A stretch of 64,000 nt of DNA from UBA7446 sp965657545 (GCA_965657545.1 CBFHOG010000007.1:1-64000); one strand, 5' to 3'; positions 53,437 to 61,933 are shown, counted from the stretch's first letter. A program made the numbers and translations. The notes: generated by a model from the sequence alone, not told the origin.

Positions 53437-54918
53437 ATGTCCGTTCAATCATTAGGGCTTTGTTTATTGGCCTATTTCGGAGTGCTTTATGGCATTTCAA
53501 GATGGGTAGGGAAAAGCAATAGCAATGCTACTTTTTTCTCAGCCAACAAAAAAGCGCCGTGGTATTTAGTTGCTTTTGGGATGATTGGCGCGTCACTTTC
53601 AGGACTAACTTTTGTTTCTGTACCAGGTTGGGTGGCAAGCACGCAGCTTGGTTACGTACAAATGGTATTGGGTTACGCCCTGGGTTATATATTTATTGGA
53701 ACAATTTTACTACCGCTCTATTACAGGTGGAATGTAATTAGCATTTATAGTTATTTACATCATAGATTTGGAATAAGGACATACAAGACAGGAGCCTCTT
53801 TTTTTATTTTATCTCGACTTACAGGAACCAGTTTCCGCATGTTCCTAGTACTAAAAGTATTGCACTGGATTGCTTTAGATGCCCTACATATTCCATTTTG
53901 GGCAAGTTCGGCTGTCACGATTATTGGCATTTGGCTCTATACCCAAAAAACAGGTATTAAAACCATCATCTACACTGACACCGTTCAAACTATTTTTATG
54001 CTACTGGCATTATTTGTAGGCATTTTTGTGTTGGTAGATGCATTGCAGCTGGATGTAGCATCTTTGGGAACATGGTGGCAGGCGCAACCTACCACACAAA
54101 TATTTTTTTGGGAGAATTGGAACAGCGGCCAACATTTTATAAAGCAATTTTTTGCTGGTGCACTCATTTCATTTGCCATGACGGGACTTGACCAAGAAAT
54201 GATGCAAAAAAACTTGAGTTGTCGTTCTTTAAGAGATGCACAAAAAAACATGTTTTGGTTTACTATTGCACTAGTTGTAGTGACCCTTTTATTTTTAATT
54301 TTAGGTGTATTGCTTACCGCCTACGCACAAGCCAATGGAATCGCAGCTTCTGGAGACAACTTATTTCCTATGGTAGCAACGCAATCGGGATTAGGGAGAT
54401 TATTTGCCTATACTTTTGTATTTGGGCTAATTGCAGCGGCATTTAGCAGCGCCGATAGTTCCATGACATCACTAGCCACAAGTGCCAGTATAGATTTATG
54501 GGAAATACAAGATGATGAAAGTGGTGTAAAAAAGCGCAAACTCATGCACCGCATCATGGCAGCTACACTATGGTGCTGCATGGTGGTTTTCTATTACGTT
54601 ATTAAAGACGAAAGTGTGATTGCGCAACTGCTGCTTTTTGCAGGCTATACTTACGGTCCACTACTTGGACTATTTCTGCTGGGTATTTTTTCAAAACGTT
54701 TACTTCGAGATGCCTATGTGCCTATTATTTGTGTTTTTAGTCCCGTAGTGACATATGGCATAGCAACAATGAGCAAAATATATTTCGGATATGATTTTGG
54801 TTTTTTTGTATTGGCACTTAATGGAGCGTTATCAGCACTTTTTTTATGGATTTCGGGTGTTGGCTTACCAATGTATCAAGGCGCTTCCCCAAGTAAATCC
54901 ACTTCCAAAAGCAGCTAA
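53437..54918 (+). CDS. sodium/solute symporter (SSS family)
   Basis: A 493-residue transporter of the SSS family with about 13 membrane helices. The GASLSGLTFVSVPGW block (about residues 50-64) and the sodium-site region AAAFSSADSSMTSLATS (about 332-348) are clear. The solute is unknown. A promoter-like TATATTTA precedes the ATG. The last 18 codons, including the stop, lie opposite the 3' end of fabH: the two coding regions overlap convergently by 54 bases, and the Ser/Lys-rich tail of the transporter is encoded there. Confidence 0.9.
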   Translation: MSVQSLGLCLLAYFGVLYGISRWVGKSNSNATFFSANKKAPWYLVAFGMIGASLSGLTFVSVPGWVASTQLGYVQMVLGYALGYIFIGTILLPLYYRWNVISIYSYLHHRFGIRTYKTGASFFILSRLTGTSFRMFLVLKVLHWIALDALHIPFWASSAVTIIGIWLYTQKTGIKTIIYTDTVQTIFMLLALFVGIFVLVDALQLDVASLGTWWQAQPTTQIFFWENWNSGQHFIKQFFAGALISFAMTGLDQEMMQKNLSCRSLRDAQKNMFWFTIALVVVTLLFLILGVLLTAYAQANGIAASGDNLFPMVATQSGLGRLFAYTFVFGLIAAAFSSADSSMTSLATSASIDLWEIQDDESGVKKRKLMHRIMAATLWCCMVVFYYVIKDESVIAQLLLFAGYTYGPLLGLFLLGIFSKRLLRDAYVPIICVFSPVVTYGIATMSKIYFGYDFGFFVLALNGALSALFLWISGVGLPMYQGASPSKSTSKSS

Positions 54919-55872
54919 TAATACTGTATCGCCTTGTTTGATTTTACCTTCTCCCCAAGCTTCAGAAAGTGCAATTGGTATAGATGCTGCCGTAGTGTTT
55001 CCATAACGCATGATGTTATTATACACTTGATCGTCGCGAAGACTAAACTTTTTCTGTACAAATTGTGCTATGCGTAAATTGGCTTGATGCGGTATAAATA
55101 AATCAATATCAGTGGTGTTTTTCTCATTTTTCTGCAACGCCTCTTGAATTACTTCACTAAAACGTACAACCGCATTTTTAAACACCAATTGCCCATTCAT
55201 ATAGGGATGGTAACGCATGTCATTTTCATCATAATCAGAAACAATTTCAGGGATCCAACGCTTGGTACTTGGCCCAATAATCGCCAATTCCTCGGCATAT
55301 TTACCCTCGGAATATAAATGTGTAGATTGAATTCCTTTTGATGTATCTTCTTCTCTAGTCAGTACGGCTGCACCAGCACCATCTCCAAAAATAACCGAAA
55401 CGGTTCGTCCGCGTGTGGTAAAATCCATACCACCAGAGTGGTATTCCGACCCTACTAAAAGCACATTTTTATACATGCCTGTTTTAATGAACTGATCTGC
55501 AACAGAAAGACCATAAATAAATCCTGAACATTGATTTCTAATATCCAATGCAGGACAGGTGCCCATACCCATTAGATCTTGTAGCAGTACACCAGAACCC
55601 GGGAAATACAAGTCAGGGCTGAGTGTTGCAAATATGATTAGATCAATATCGTTTTTATCAACCCCGGCACGCTCTAGCGCCATTTCGGCAGCCTTTACAC
55701 CCATGCTTGCAGTACCCTCGCCAGAATCTTTTTTAATTATGCGACGCTCTTTGATTCCTGTTCTTTCAGTAATCCATGCGTCATTTGTGTCCATAAGTTT
55801 GGACAAATCGTCATTAGTAACAATATTTTCTGGTACATAATGGCCTAGTCCTATAATTCGAGAGCTGTACAT
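54865..55872 (-). CDS. fabH: 3-oxoacyl-ACP synthase III (FabH)
   Basis: FabH starts fatty-acid chains by condensing acyl-CoA with malonyl-ACP. The 335-residue protein has the complete triad Cys115 (NQCSGF), His262 (PHQAN) and Asn292 (YGNTTAAS) and ends in the conserved GFTWGSALI. ATG at 55872 gives the canonical N-terminus MYSSRIIGLGHYVPE; a longer open frame upstream is leader RNA. The mRNA leader is about 185 bases and contains a terminator-like hairpin, so expression may be controlled by attenuation. It is not linked to rpmF, plsX or accB. The 3' end overlaps the symporter by 54 bases. Confidence 0.95.
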   Translation of the reverse strand: MYSSRIIGLGHYVPENIVTNDDLSKLMDTNDAWITERTGIKERRIIKKDSGEGTASMGVKAAEMALERAGVDKNDIDLIIFATLSPDLYFPGSGVLLQDLMGMGTCPALDIRNQCSGFIYGLSVADQFIKTGMYKNVLLVGSEYHSGGMDFTTRGRTVSVIFGDGAGAAVLTREEDTSKGIQSTHLYSEGKYAEELAIIGPSTKRWIPEIVSDYDENDMRYHPYMNGQLVFKNAVVRFSEVIQEALQKNEKNTTDIDLFIPHQANLRIAQFVQKKFSLRDDQVYNNIMRYGNTTAASIPIALSEAWGEGKIKQGDTVLLAAFGSGFTWGSALIHW

Positions 55873-55917
55873 ATTTAATGAAATTGGTCTCACAATAAAC
55901 GAAATAAAATTGGTAGT

Positions 55918-56056
55918 AAAAAAATGAAGGTGCAACAACCACGATGCACCTTCGAACAACTTAACCAAAATTAAACAAACCAATAAAAGGAGTGTTGTAA
56001 TCAATAGAGTTTCATAGCAATTTTCTCCGCAACAATTATGTTGATTGATTACTCCA
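55918..56056 (-). ncRNA. candidate structured leader or small RNA upstream of fabH
   Basis: A segment of about 139 bases between a well-spaced promoter (56057-56087) and a hairpin with a U-run (55926-55953). Near its 5' end a perfect 9-base helix forms between 56044-56052 and 55997-56005, extendable by GGA/TCC with a bulge. A smaller CAAC/GTTG stem sits inside. The terminator-like hairpin lies 54 bases before the fabH ATG. It could be an attenuator or riboswitch of fabH or a separate short RNA. It matches no family that I recognise. Confidence 0.4.
55926..55953 (-). terminator. intrinsic terminator-like hairpin in the fabH leader
   Basis: Perfect 9-base arms (GAAGGTGCA / TGCACCTTC) with a 10-base loop, followed on the minus strand by ATTTTTTT. 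It lies between the predicted promoter and fabH. Confidence 0.65.
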
Positions 56057-56087
56057 CAAATATAGAAATGTTTAATAAATAAACAAA
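56057..56087 (-). promoter_or_regulatory. promoter of the fabH leader (TTTG-N19-TATATTTG)
   Basis: The -7 element TATATTTG is at 56057-56064 and a -33 TTTG at 56084-56087, separated by 19 bases. This is the best two-part match to the Bacteroidota consensus in the window. Confidence 0.65.
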
Positions 56088-56171
56088 TTATTTAAACAAA
56101 AAAATAATGCCATCATGTCAGCATATTCATTTTGGTATTTTTTTTGGTTTAAATAGAAAAAAATAAACAAT

Positions 56172-58049
56172 ATGTCTTCAGGTAAAATAAATGTAGCAGT
56201 CGAAAATATTTTTCCACTAATAAAAAAATTCCTTTACAGTGACCACGAAATTTTTCTACGTGAGTTGGTTTCTAACGCCACTGACGCCACACTAAAACTA
56301 AAACATCTTGCCAATATTGGCGAAGCAAAGGTTGAGTACGGTAATCCGCACATTGAAATAAAAGTCAATAAAGACAAACGTACCCTACATATTATAGATG
56401 AGGGTCTTGGAATGACTACTGAAGAAGTCAACAAATACATCAATGAGGTTGCTTTTTCTGGTGCTGAAGAGTTTATCAACCAATACAAAGACAGCGCAAA
56501 AGACAGCGGTATTATCGGGCATTTTGGTCTTGGTTTTTACTCGGCATTTATGGTATCGGAAAAAGTCGAAATCATTACGAAGTCTCATAAAGACGAACCG
56601 GCAGCGCATTGGACTTGTGACGGTTCTCCAGAATACACCCTTGTTGAACATGACAAAACAACAAGAGGCACAGAAATCATTTTACATATTGACAGCGAGT
56701 CAGATGAATTTTTGGAGGAAGCGCGTATCAAAGAATTGCTTTCTAAATACAATAAATTCATGCCCATTCCAATTAAGTTTGGGACACGTGAAGAAACCCG
56801 TGAAGAGGGAGAGGGTGAAGACAAAAAAGAAGTTAAAGAAACAGTTGATAACATCATCAACAACCCAACTCCGGCATGGACAAAAAAGCCAAGTGAATTA
56901 AAAGACGAAGACTATACGTCGTTTTATCGTGAACTGTATCCCATGCAGTTTGAAGAGCCACTATTTCATATTCACCTTAACGTGGATTACCCCTTTGCGC
57001 TGACGGGAATTTTGTATTTCCCAAAGTTGAATAACGATCTGAATATTCAAAAAGATCGCATCCAACTATATCAAAATCAAGTGTTTGTAACAGATAATGT
57101 AGAAGGGATTGTACCTGAATTTTTAACCATGTTACGCGGGGTGATTGATTCCCCAGACATCCCATTAAATGTATCCAGGAGCTACCTTCAAGCAGACGGT
57201 GCCGTAAAGAAAATCAGCAATTATATTACCAAAAAAGTAGCGGATAAATTGCAATCCATATTTAAAAATGAGCGTGAAAACTTAGAACAAAAGTGGAACG
57301 ACATTAAAATGGTGATCGAATACGGAATGCTTTCAGAAGAAAAATTCTATGATAAAGCTAAAAAGTTTAACCTCTTCCCAACAACAGATAGTACATTCTT
57401 GACCTTAGACGAACTTAAAGAAAAAACCAAAGAAGCGCAGACAGACAAAGACGGAAAATTGATTCAGTTGTATGCGGCAAACATAGATGAGCAACACGCT
57501 TATATTCAGGCTGCTAAAGACAAAGGCTACACGGTGTTGTTGCTAGACTCGCCCATTGTGGGGCATCTGTTGCAAAAGCTAGAGCAAGAAGACGATAAGC
57601 TAGGCTTTGTACGCGTTGATGCAGATCATATTGATAAGCTTATTGCGAAAGATGAGCCACAACTTTCAAAACTTAGTGACGACGAAAAAGAAACGCTTAA
57701 GCCACTTATTGAAGACGTTGTACCAAAAGAAAAATACACGGTTCAATTAGAAGCTATGGACAGCGAAGCCGCACCATTTATGATTACGCAGCCTGAATTT
57801 ATGCGACGTATGAAAGAAATGCAGCAAACTGGCGGCGGCGGTATGTTTGGTGGTGGTTTTCCCGAAATGTATCAATTAGTGGTAAATGTAAATCATCCGT
57901 TGGTGTCACAAATTTTGGAAACCAAAACCAAAAAGAAGCAAGAACGCTTGATAAAGCAATCGTTAGATTTAGCACGTTTATCGCAATCGCTACTTAAAGG
58001 AGAAGAACTAACTGCCTTTATCAAACGTAGCTTTGATATGATAAAATAA
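56172..58049 (+). CDS. htpG: molecular chaperone HtpG (Hsp90)
   Basis: HtpG is the bacterial Hsp90, an ATP-dependent dimeric chaperone. The N-terminal GHKL ATPase domain shows the ELVSNATDA helix (about residues 31-39), the DEGLGM loop (about 75-80) and GHFGLGFYSAF (about 116-126). The middle domain has an acidic insertion near residue 220. A Gly-rich and Met-rich stretch near residue 555 (QQTGGGGMFGGGFPEM) lies in the C-terminal domain. The length of 625 residues is normal. The upstream gap is shared with the divergent fabH leader. A strong terminator follows. Confidence 0.96.
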   Translation: MSSGKINVAVENIFPLIKKFLYSDHEIFLRELVSNATDATLKLKHLANIGEAKVEYGNPHIEIKVNKDKRTLHIIDEGLGMTTEEVNKYINEVAFSGAEEFINQYKDSAKDSGIIGHFGLGFYSAFMVSEKVEIITKSHKDEPAAHWTCDGSPEYTLVEHDKTTRGTEIILHIDSESDEFLEEARIKELLSKYNKFMPIPIKFGTREETREEGEGEDKKEVKETVDNIINNPTPAWTKKPSELKDEDYTSFYRELYPMQFEEPLFHIHLNVDYPFALTGILYFPKLNNDLNIQKDRIQLYQNQVFVTDNVEGIVPEFLTMLRGVIDSPDIPLNVSRSYLQADGAVKKISNYITKKVADKLQSIFKNERENLEQKWNDIKMVIEYGMLSEEKFYDKAKKFNLFPTTDSTFLTLDELKEKTKEAQTDKDGKLIQLYAANIDEQHAYIQAAKDKGYTVLLLDSPIVGHLLQKLEQEDDKLGFVRVDADHIDKLIAKDEPQLSKLSDDEKETLKPLIEDVVPKEKYTVQLEAMDSEAAPFMITQPEFMRRMKEMQQTGGGGMFGGGFPEMYQLVVNVNHPLVSQILETKTKKKQERLIKQSLDLARLSQSLLKGEELTAFIKRSFDMIK

Positions 58050-58070
58050 GTTTTAAATGTACCTATATTC

Positions 58071-58100
58071 AAAAACCCTCACTTTAAAGTGAGGGTTTTT
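58071..58100 (+). terminator. intrinsic terminator after htpG
   Basis: A perfect palindrome of two 15-base arms (AAAAACCCTCACTTT and its complement), followed by T-rich sequence. It starts 22 bases after the htpG stop. Confidence 0.88.
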
Positions 58101-58138
58101 TCTTTAAAATTTCCCTAATTTTATAAAAACCTTACACC

Positions 58139-58471
58139 ATGTTATTTTTTTGGCGCACGCTGCTTTCTTTTTGGAGAGACCCTGCTTACCGTAGTTTGCT
58201 TTTTGCAACCAATACTTTTTTGGCAATTGGTACAATTGCTTACCGCTTTATTGAAGATTGGTCTTGGCTAGATTCCCTGTATTTTTCCGTTATTACCCTT
58301 ACCACCATTGGCTATGGCGATTTTTCACCACAAACCAATCTGGGTAAACTCTTTACCATGGCATATATTATTATTGGTGTGGCACTGATTTTGGGCTTTG
58401 TAAACACCTTGTTTTTGCACTACAAAGAAGAAGCTATTAAAAAGCGAAATAATAAAAATCAAAATAAATAA
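58139..58471 (+). CDS. small two-helix potassium channel protein
   Basis: A 110-residue protein with two membrane helices (about residues 20-37 and 72-92) and a pore loop carrying the potassium selectivity filter TIGYGD at 56-61. It has no RCK or other regulatory domain, only a short basic C-terminal tail, so it is a minimal pore like the Ion_trans_2 family. The stop overlaps the alkB start by one base (TAATG). A functional link with the repair enzyme is not obvious. Confidence 0.88.
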   Translation: MLFFWRTLLSFWRDPAYRSLLFATNTFLAIGTIAYRFIEDWSWLDSLYFSVITLTTIGYGDFSPQTNLGKLFTMAYIIIGVALILGFVNTLFLHYKEEAIKKRNNKNQNK

Positions 58472-59076
58472 TGTCTTTGCTTTTTGATGTTTTTGAACCC
58501 AAACTTCCCGATGCTACAATTCGGTATTACCCCCATTTTTTAGCAAAGGATATTTCAGACAGTTATTTTTTGGAGTTGTTAAATTCAACTCCATGGCAAA
58601 ATGATCCGATTACCGTTTTCGGAAAAACCTATCCACAACCCCGTATGACTTCATTGCATGGGCACACCACAGACCCATACGGATATTCAGGGATTGTGAT
58701 GCAACCTAACCCAATGACCAAGACGCTTTTAGATATTGAAACGAAAATTCAAACGCTTTGCGAGGAACATTTTACTACCGTACTGCTGAATTTATACCGA
58801 ACAGGAAAAGACAGCAATGGTTGGCACGCCGACGATGAGCCAGAATTGGGGCAAAACCCCATAATAGCGTCGGTGAGTCTAGGAGCAGAGCGGTATTTCC
58901 ATCTTAAGCATAAGCAGGACAAATCCCAACGTCTAAAATTTGCGTTAGCACATGGAAGCTTACTGCTTATGGAAGGAAGCACACAACACCATTGGAAACA
59001 TCAAATTGCAAAAACGGCTCGGGAGGTCGGGCCGCGCATAAACCTAACGTTTAGAAAAGTGATTAAAGCGCGTTAA
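58471..59076 (+). CDS. alkB: AlkB-family alpha-ketoglutarate-dependent DNA repair dioxygenase
   Basis: AlkB-type enzymes remove alkyl lesions from bases by oxidative dealkylation. The 201-residue protein resembles the ALKBH2-like group. The iron ligands are His119 and Asp121 in WHADDE and probably His177 in HHWKH; Arg189 and Arg195 in RINLTFR bind 2-oxoglutarate. It is translationally coupled to the channel gene by a one-base overlap. The 3' end overlaps the convergent small unknown gene by 14 bases. Confidence 0.92.
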   Translation: MSLLFDVFEPKLPDATIRYYPHFLAKDISDSYFLELLNSTPWQNDPITVFGKTYPQPRMTSLHGHTTDPYGYSGIVMQPNPMTKTLLDIETKIQTLCEEHFTTVLLNLYRTGKDSNGWHADDEPELGQNPIIASVSLGAERYFHLKHKQDKSQRLKFALAHGSLLLMEGSTQHHWKHQIAKTAREVGPRINLTFRKVIKAR

Positions 59077-59329
59077 GCTTTTCAATCAGCGCATTTCCTT
59101 TTTCGGTAAGCTCGTCTTGAATCGCACGAAAGTGCGCTTTTTTGTTTGCAACGTCTTTTTGATTGAGTTTTACACTAAATGCATCGAAAGCAGTTATAGC
59201 CTCGTCAACAATAGCCGAAGAAGATTTTCTGTCGGCATCTGGATTGGCTTTTTCCCAATCAAAAGTCATTTCAATAATTTCTCCCAACACGTAGTTGATG
59301 TCTTTTTTTAAATCGCGTATAGATGCCAT
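59063..59329 (-). CDS. small helical protein of unknown function
   Basis: An 88-residue protein that I cannot assign to a characterised family. The sequence is charged and predicted helical throughout, starting MASIRDLKKDINYVLGEIIE, with no signal peptide, membrane segment or metal motif. A similar short helical protein is, as far as I recall, common in flavobacteria. It lies six bases after the PTPS-type gene, so it is probably co-transcribed with idi and that gene. Its last codons overlap alkB by 14 bases in convergent orientation. The clear reading frame and operon position support it as real. Confidence 0.75.
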   Translation of the reverse strand: MASIRDLKKDINYVLGEIIEMTFDWEKANPDADRKSSSAIVDEAITAFDAFSVKLNQKDVANKKAHFRAIQDELTEKGNALIEKLNAL

Positions 59330-59335
59330 CGTTTT

Positions 59336-59752
59336 TTATTTAGGTCCCGAAAACGTTACATAATTTCGAGGGGTTTCATACAAAGTTATGGATAAATCGT
59401 TTTTTGTGGCTATGTGTGGTCGAAGCTTTTCCCAAATCACTACAGAAATATTTTCTGCAGTAGGAATTAAGGTTGCAAACTCAGGTACTTGCTCGTTTAG
59501 ATTTTTGTGATCAAAGGCATTTTCAATATGGACTTTAATCAAATCTTTAAGGACTTTCATATCCATCACATAACCTGTTTCCTTGTCAATTTCACCAGTA
59601 ACCGAAACAATAAGATCATAATTGTGCCCGTGAAAATAAGGGTTGCTACACTTATCAAAGACAGCTTCATTTTGAGCATCATCCCAATCTTTTCTGTAAA
59701 GTCGATGCGCCGCATTAAAGTGTGCCTTTCGGCTCACGGTTACTTTATTCAT
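59336..59752 (-). CDS. 6-pyruvoyltetrahydropterin synthase-type enzyme (QueD/PTPS family)
   Basis: A 138-residue member of the COG0720 T-fold family. Zinc ligands are His16 in HFNAAH and the HGH pair at 41-43. The active cysteine is Cys35, in the motif CSNPYFHGH. The five-residue spacing between Cys and HGH is that of canonical 6-pyruvoyltetrahydropterin synthase, whereas QueD has three residues. It may therefore make a tetrahydropterin cofactor rather than the queuosine precursor. Genome annotation would usually call it queD. It overlaps idi by four bases and precedes the 88-residue gene by six. Confidence 0.85.
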   Translation of the reverse strand: MNKVTVSRKAHFNAAHRLYRKDWDDAQNEAVFDKCSNPYFHGHNYDLIVSVTGEIDKETGYVMDMKVLKDLIKVHIENAFDHKNLNEQVPEFATLIPTAENISVVIWEKLRPHIATKNDLSITLYETPRNYVTFSGPK

Positions 59753-60267
59753 AGCGATTTTATTTTTTCATAGAATTGCTCAAAGATAATGATAAACCAC
59801 GCGGTATAGCGTGCTGGATGCTCAACAATATCAGCATGTACTTCAACTACAGGCATCCACTTCCAATCGGCAACCTCGTCTGTGTTGATATTGGGTACAC
59901 CATCATACTGTCCAATCATGATGTGGTCTAATTCGTGCTCGGTTAGTCCATTGTCAAAGGGGGCTTTATAAATAAACGAGGTTACTTCTCTAAGCGCTGC
60001 AACAAAACCCATTTCTTCCTGCAATCTGCGTTGACCAGCAGCAATGTTGCTTTCGCCATCACGTTGATGACTACAACAGGTATTGGTCCACAAACCCGGT
60101 GAATGATATTTGTGTAAAGCACGCTGTTGAAGCATTAGCTCACCTTTATCATTGAGTATAAAAACTGAAAAAGCACGATGTAATACACCTTTTTCGTGCG
60201 CTTCCATTTTAGGCATTAAGCCCAATGGATTATCTGCCGTATCCACTAATATAACCTGTTCTTCCAT
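59749..60267 (-). CDS. idi: isopentenyl-diphosphate delta-isomerase, type I
   Basis: Idi interconverts isopentenyl and dimethylallyl diphosphate for isoprenoid synthesis. The 172-residue Nudix-fold protein has the catalytic cysteine at about Cys65 in WTNTCCSH and the acidic EHELDH segment near residue 116 that holds metal and acts as base. Length is normal for type I. It is first of a three-gene group with the PTPS-type gene (four-base overlap). A promoter-like TATTTTTA precedes the ATG. It is divergent from prfC. Confidence 0.94.
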   Translation of the reverse strand: MEEQVILVDTADNPLGLMPKMEAHEKGVLHRAFSVFILNDKGELMLQQRALHKYHSPGLWTNTCCSHQRDGESNIAAGQRRLQEEMGFVAALREVTSFIYKAPFDNGLTEHELDHIMIGQYDGVPNINTDEVADWKWMPVVEVHADIVEHPARYTAWFIIIFEQFYEKIKSL

Positions 60268-60324
60268 ATTGAAAATAAAAATACAAAAAATGATGTGGCC
60301 TAGCGCCTTTTTCTTAAATCAACG

Positions 60325-60332
60325 TATTTTTG
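60325..60332 (+). promoter_or_regulatory. -7 promoter element of prfC (TATTTTTG)
   Basis: A TAnnTTTG match with five bases between its end and the prfC ATG at 60338. It excludes start codons in the open frame further upstream. Confidence 0.5.
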
Positions 60333-60337
60333 CACCT

Positions 60338-61924
60338 ATGGGTTTTTTGGAAGAAATAGCACGCAGACGTACTTTTGGTATCATTTCGCATCCCGATGCA
60401 GGAAAAACAACACTCACTGAAAAGTTACTTTTGTTTGGAGGTGCTATTCAAGAGGCAGGGGCAGTAAAGTCCAATAAAATAAAAAAAACAGCCACCAGTG
60501 ACTTTATGGAAATAGAGCGTCAACGTGGCATCTCAGTAGCTACATCAGTACTTGCGTTTTTATATAAAAACAAGAAAATCAATATTTTAGATACGCCTGG
60601 TCACAAAGATTTTGCCGAAGATACCTTCCGCACTTTAACTGCAGTTGACAGCGTAATTGTGGTGATTGATGTGGCTAAAGGCGTTGAAGAACAAACTGAA
60701 AAATTGGTATCTGTTTGCCGCATGCGAAATATACCAATCATTGTATTTATTAATAAGTTAGACCGCGAAGGAAAAGATGCGTTTGACCTTCTAGACGAGG
60801 TAGAACAAAAATTAGGGCTTACAACCGTGCCATTGAGTTTTCCCATTGGAATGGGATATGACTTTCAAGGTATTTATAATCTCTGGAACAATAACGTGCG
60901 CTTATTTAAATCAGAGAGCAAAACAACCATTAGCGATAGTAGTATCATCGAAAATCTTGACGATACTGCCTTGGAAACAGCAATCGGTAGCCATGCAAAA
61001 GCTACACTTGAAGAAGAGTTGGAATTGGTGCGGGAAGTCTATCCTTCGTTTGATCAAAGTGCATATTTAAAAGGACAGCAACACCCTGTGTTTTTTGGTT
61101 CAGCTTTAAATAATTTTGGTGTACAAGAATTATTGGACTGCTTTGTAGATATTGCTCCACCACCACAACCCAAAAACAGCGAAGAGCGTAGCATAGCCCC
61201 AGACGAAAAAGCATTTTCTGGTTTTGTGTTTAAAATCCATGCCAACATGGATCCCAAGCATCGAGACCGATTGGCATTTATAAAAATCGTCTCAGGAACC
61301 TTTACACGTAATGTACCATACCTGCATGTTCGACACAATAAAAAACTAAAGTTTAGTAGTCCAAATGCTTTTTTTGCAGATAAAAAGGAGATTGTAGAGG
61401 TATCTTATCCCGGGGATATTGTTGGATTACACGATACAGGTAATTTTAAAATTGGTGATACACTTTCATCTGGAGAGCAAATTCACTTTAAAGGAATTCC
61501 AAGTTTTTCTCCTGAACATTTTAGGTATATCAACAATGCTGATCCCATGAAAGCCAAGCAACTCAACAAAGGCATTGACCAGCTTATGGATGAAGGTGTA
61601 GCGCAACTTTTCACACTTGAACTGAACGGACGTAAGATTGTAGGCACGGTAGGGGCACTACAATTTGATGTAATTCAATACCGTCTAGAACACGAATATG
61701 GAGCAAGCTGCACCTACGAAAACCTCAACGTGCACAAGGCGTGTTGGGTGGAAGTCAATGAAGGTGGTGATGCTGACTTTGCAGGTTTTAAGCAAACCAA
61801 ATCCAAGTTTTTAGCAAAAGACAAACACGGTCAGTTGGTGTTTTTAGCAGACTCTGCTTTCACCTTACAAATGACTCAAAGCAAATATCCAGGTGTTGTT
61901 TTTCATGCTACATCGGAGTTTTAA
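60338..61924 (+). CDS. prfC: peptide chain release factor 3
   Basis: RF3 is a translational GTPase that recycles RF1 and RF2 after peptide release. The 528-residue protein has G1 SHPDAGKTT (17-25), the switch region ERQRGISVATS (about 64-74), G3 DTPGHKDF and G4 NKLDREG. The typical C-terminal domains follow. ATG at 60338 gives the canonical MGFLEEIARRRTF start; the frame is open upstream but that stretch is antisense to idi. The gene ends at a bidirectional terminator shared with the DUF3467 gene. Confidence 0.95.
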   Translation: MGFLEEIARRRTFGIISHPDAGKTTLTEKLLLFGGAIQEAGAVKSNKIKKTATSDFMEIERQRGISVATSVLAFLYKNKKINILDTPGHKDFAEDTFRTLTAVDSVIVVIDVAKGVEEQTEKLVSVCRMRNIPIIVFINKLDREGKDAFDLLDEVEQKLGLTTVPLSFPIGMGYDFQGIYNLWNNNVRLFKSESKTTISDSSIIENLDDTALETAIGSHAKATLEEELELVREVYPSFDQSAYLKGQQHPVFFGSALNNFGVQELLDCFVDIAPPPQPKNSEERSIAPDEKAFSGFVFKIHANMDPKHRDRLAFIKIVSGTFTRNVPYLHVRHNKKLKFSSPNAFFADKKEIVEVSYPGDIVGLHDTGNFKIGDTLSSGEQIHFKGIPSFSPEHFRYINNADPMKAKQLNKGIDQLMDEGVAQLFTLELNGRKIVGTVGALQFDVIQYRLEHEYGASCTYENLNVHKACWVEVNEGGDADFAGFKQTKSKFLAKDKHGQLVFLADSAFTLQMTQSKYPGVVFHATSEF

Positions 61925-61933
61925 TCCCAATAA

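Noticed and set aside
55873..56004. In-frame hydrophobic N-terminal extension of fabH
   Set aside because: FabH proteins start at the MYSSRIIGLG segment. The upstream stretch forms the leader hairpin, and the hydrophobic reading is best explained as T-rich leader RNA.
60152..60337. In-frame N-terminal extension of prfC
   Set aside because: It is antisense to idi and upstream of the -7 motif. The canonical MGFLEEIARRR start is at 60338.
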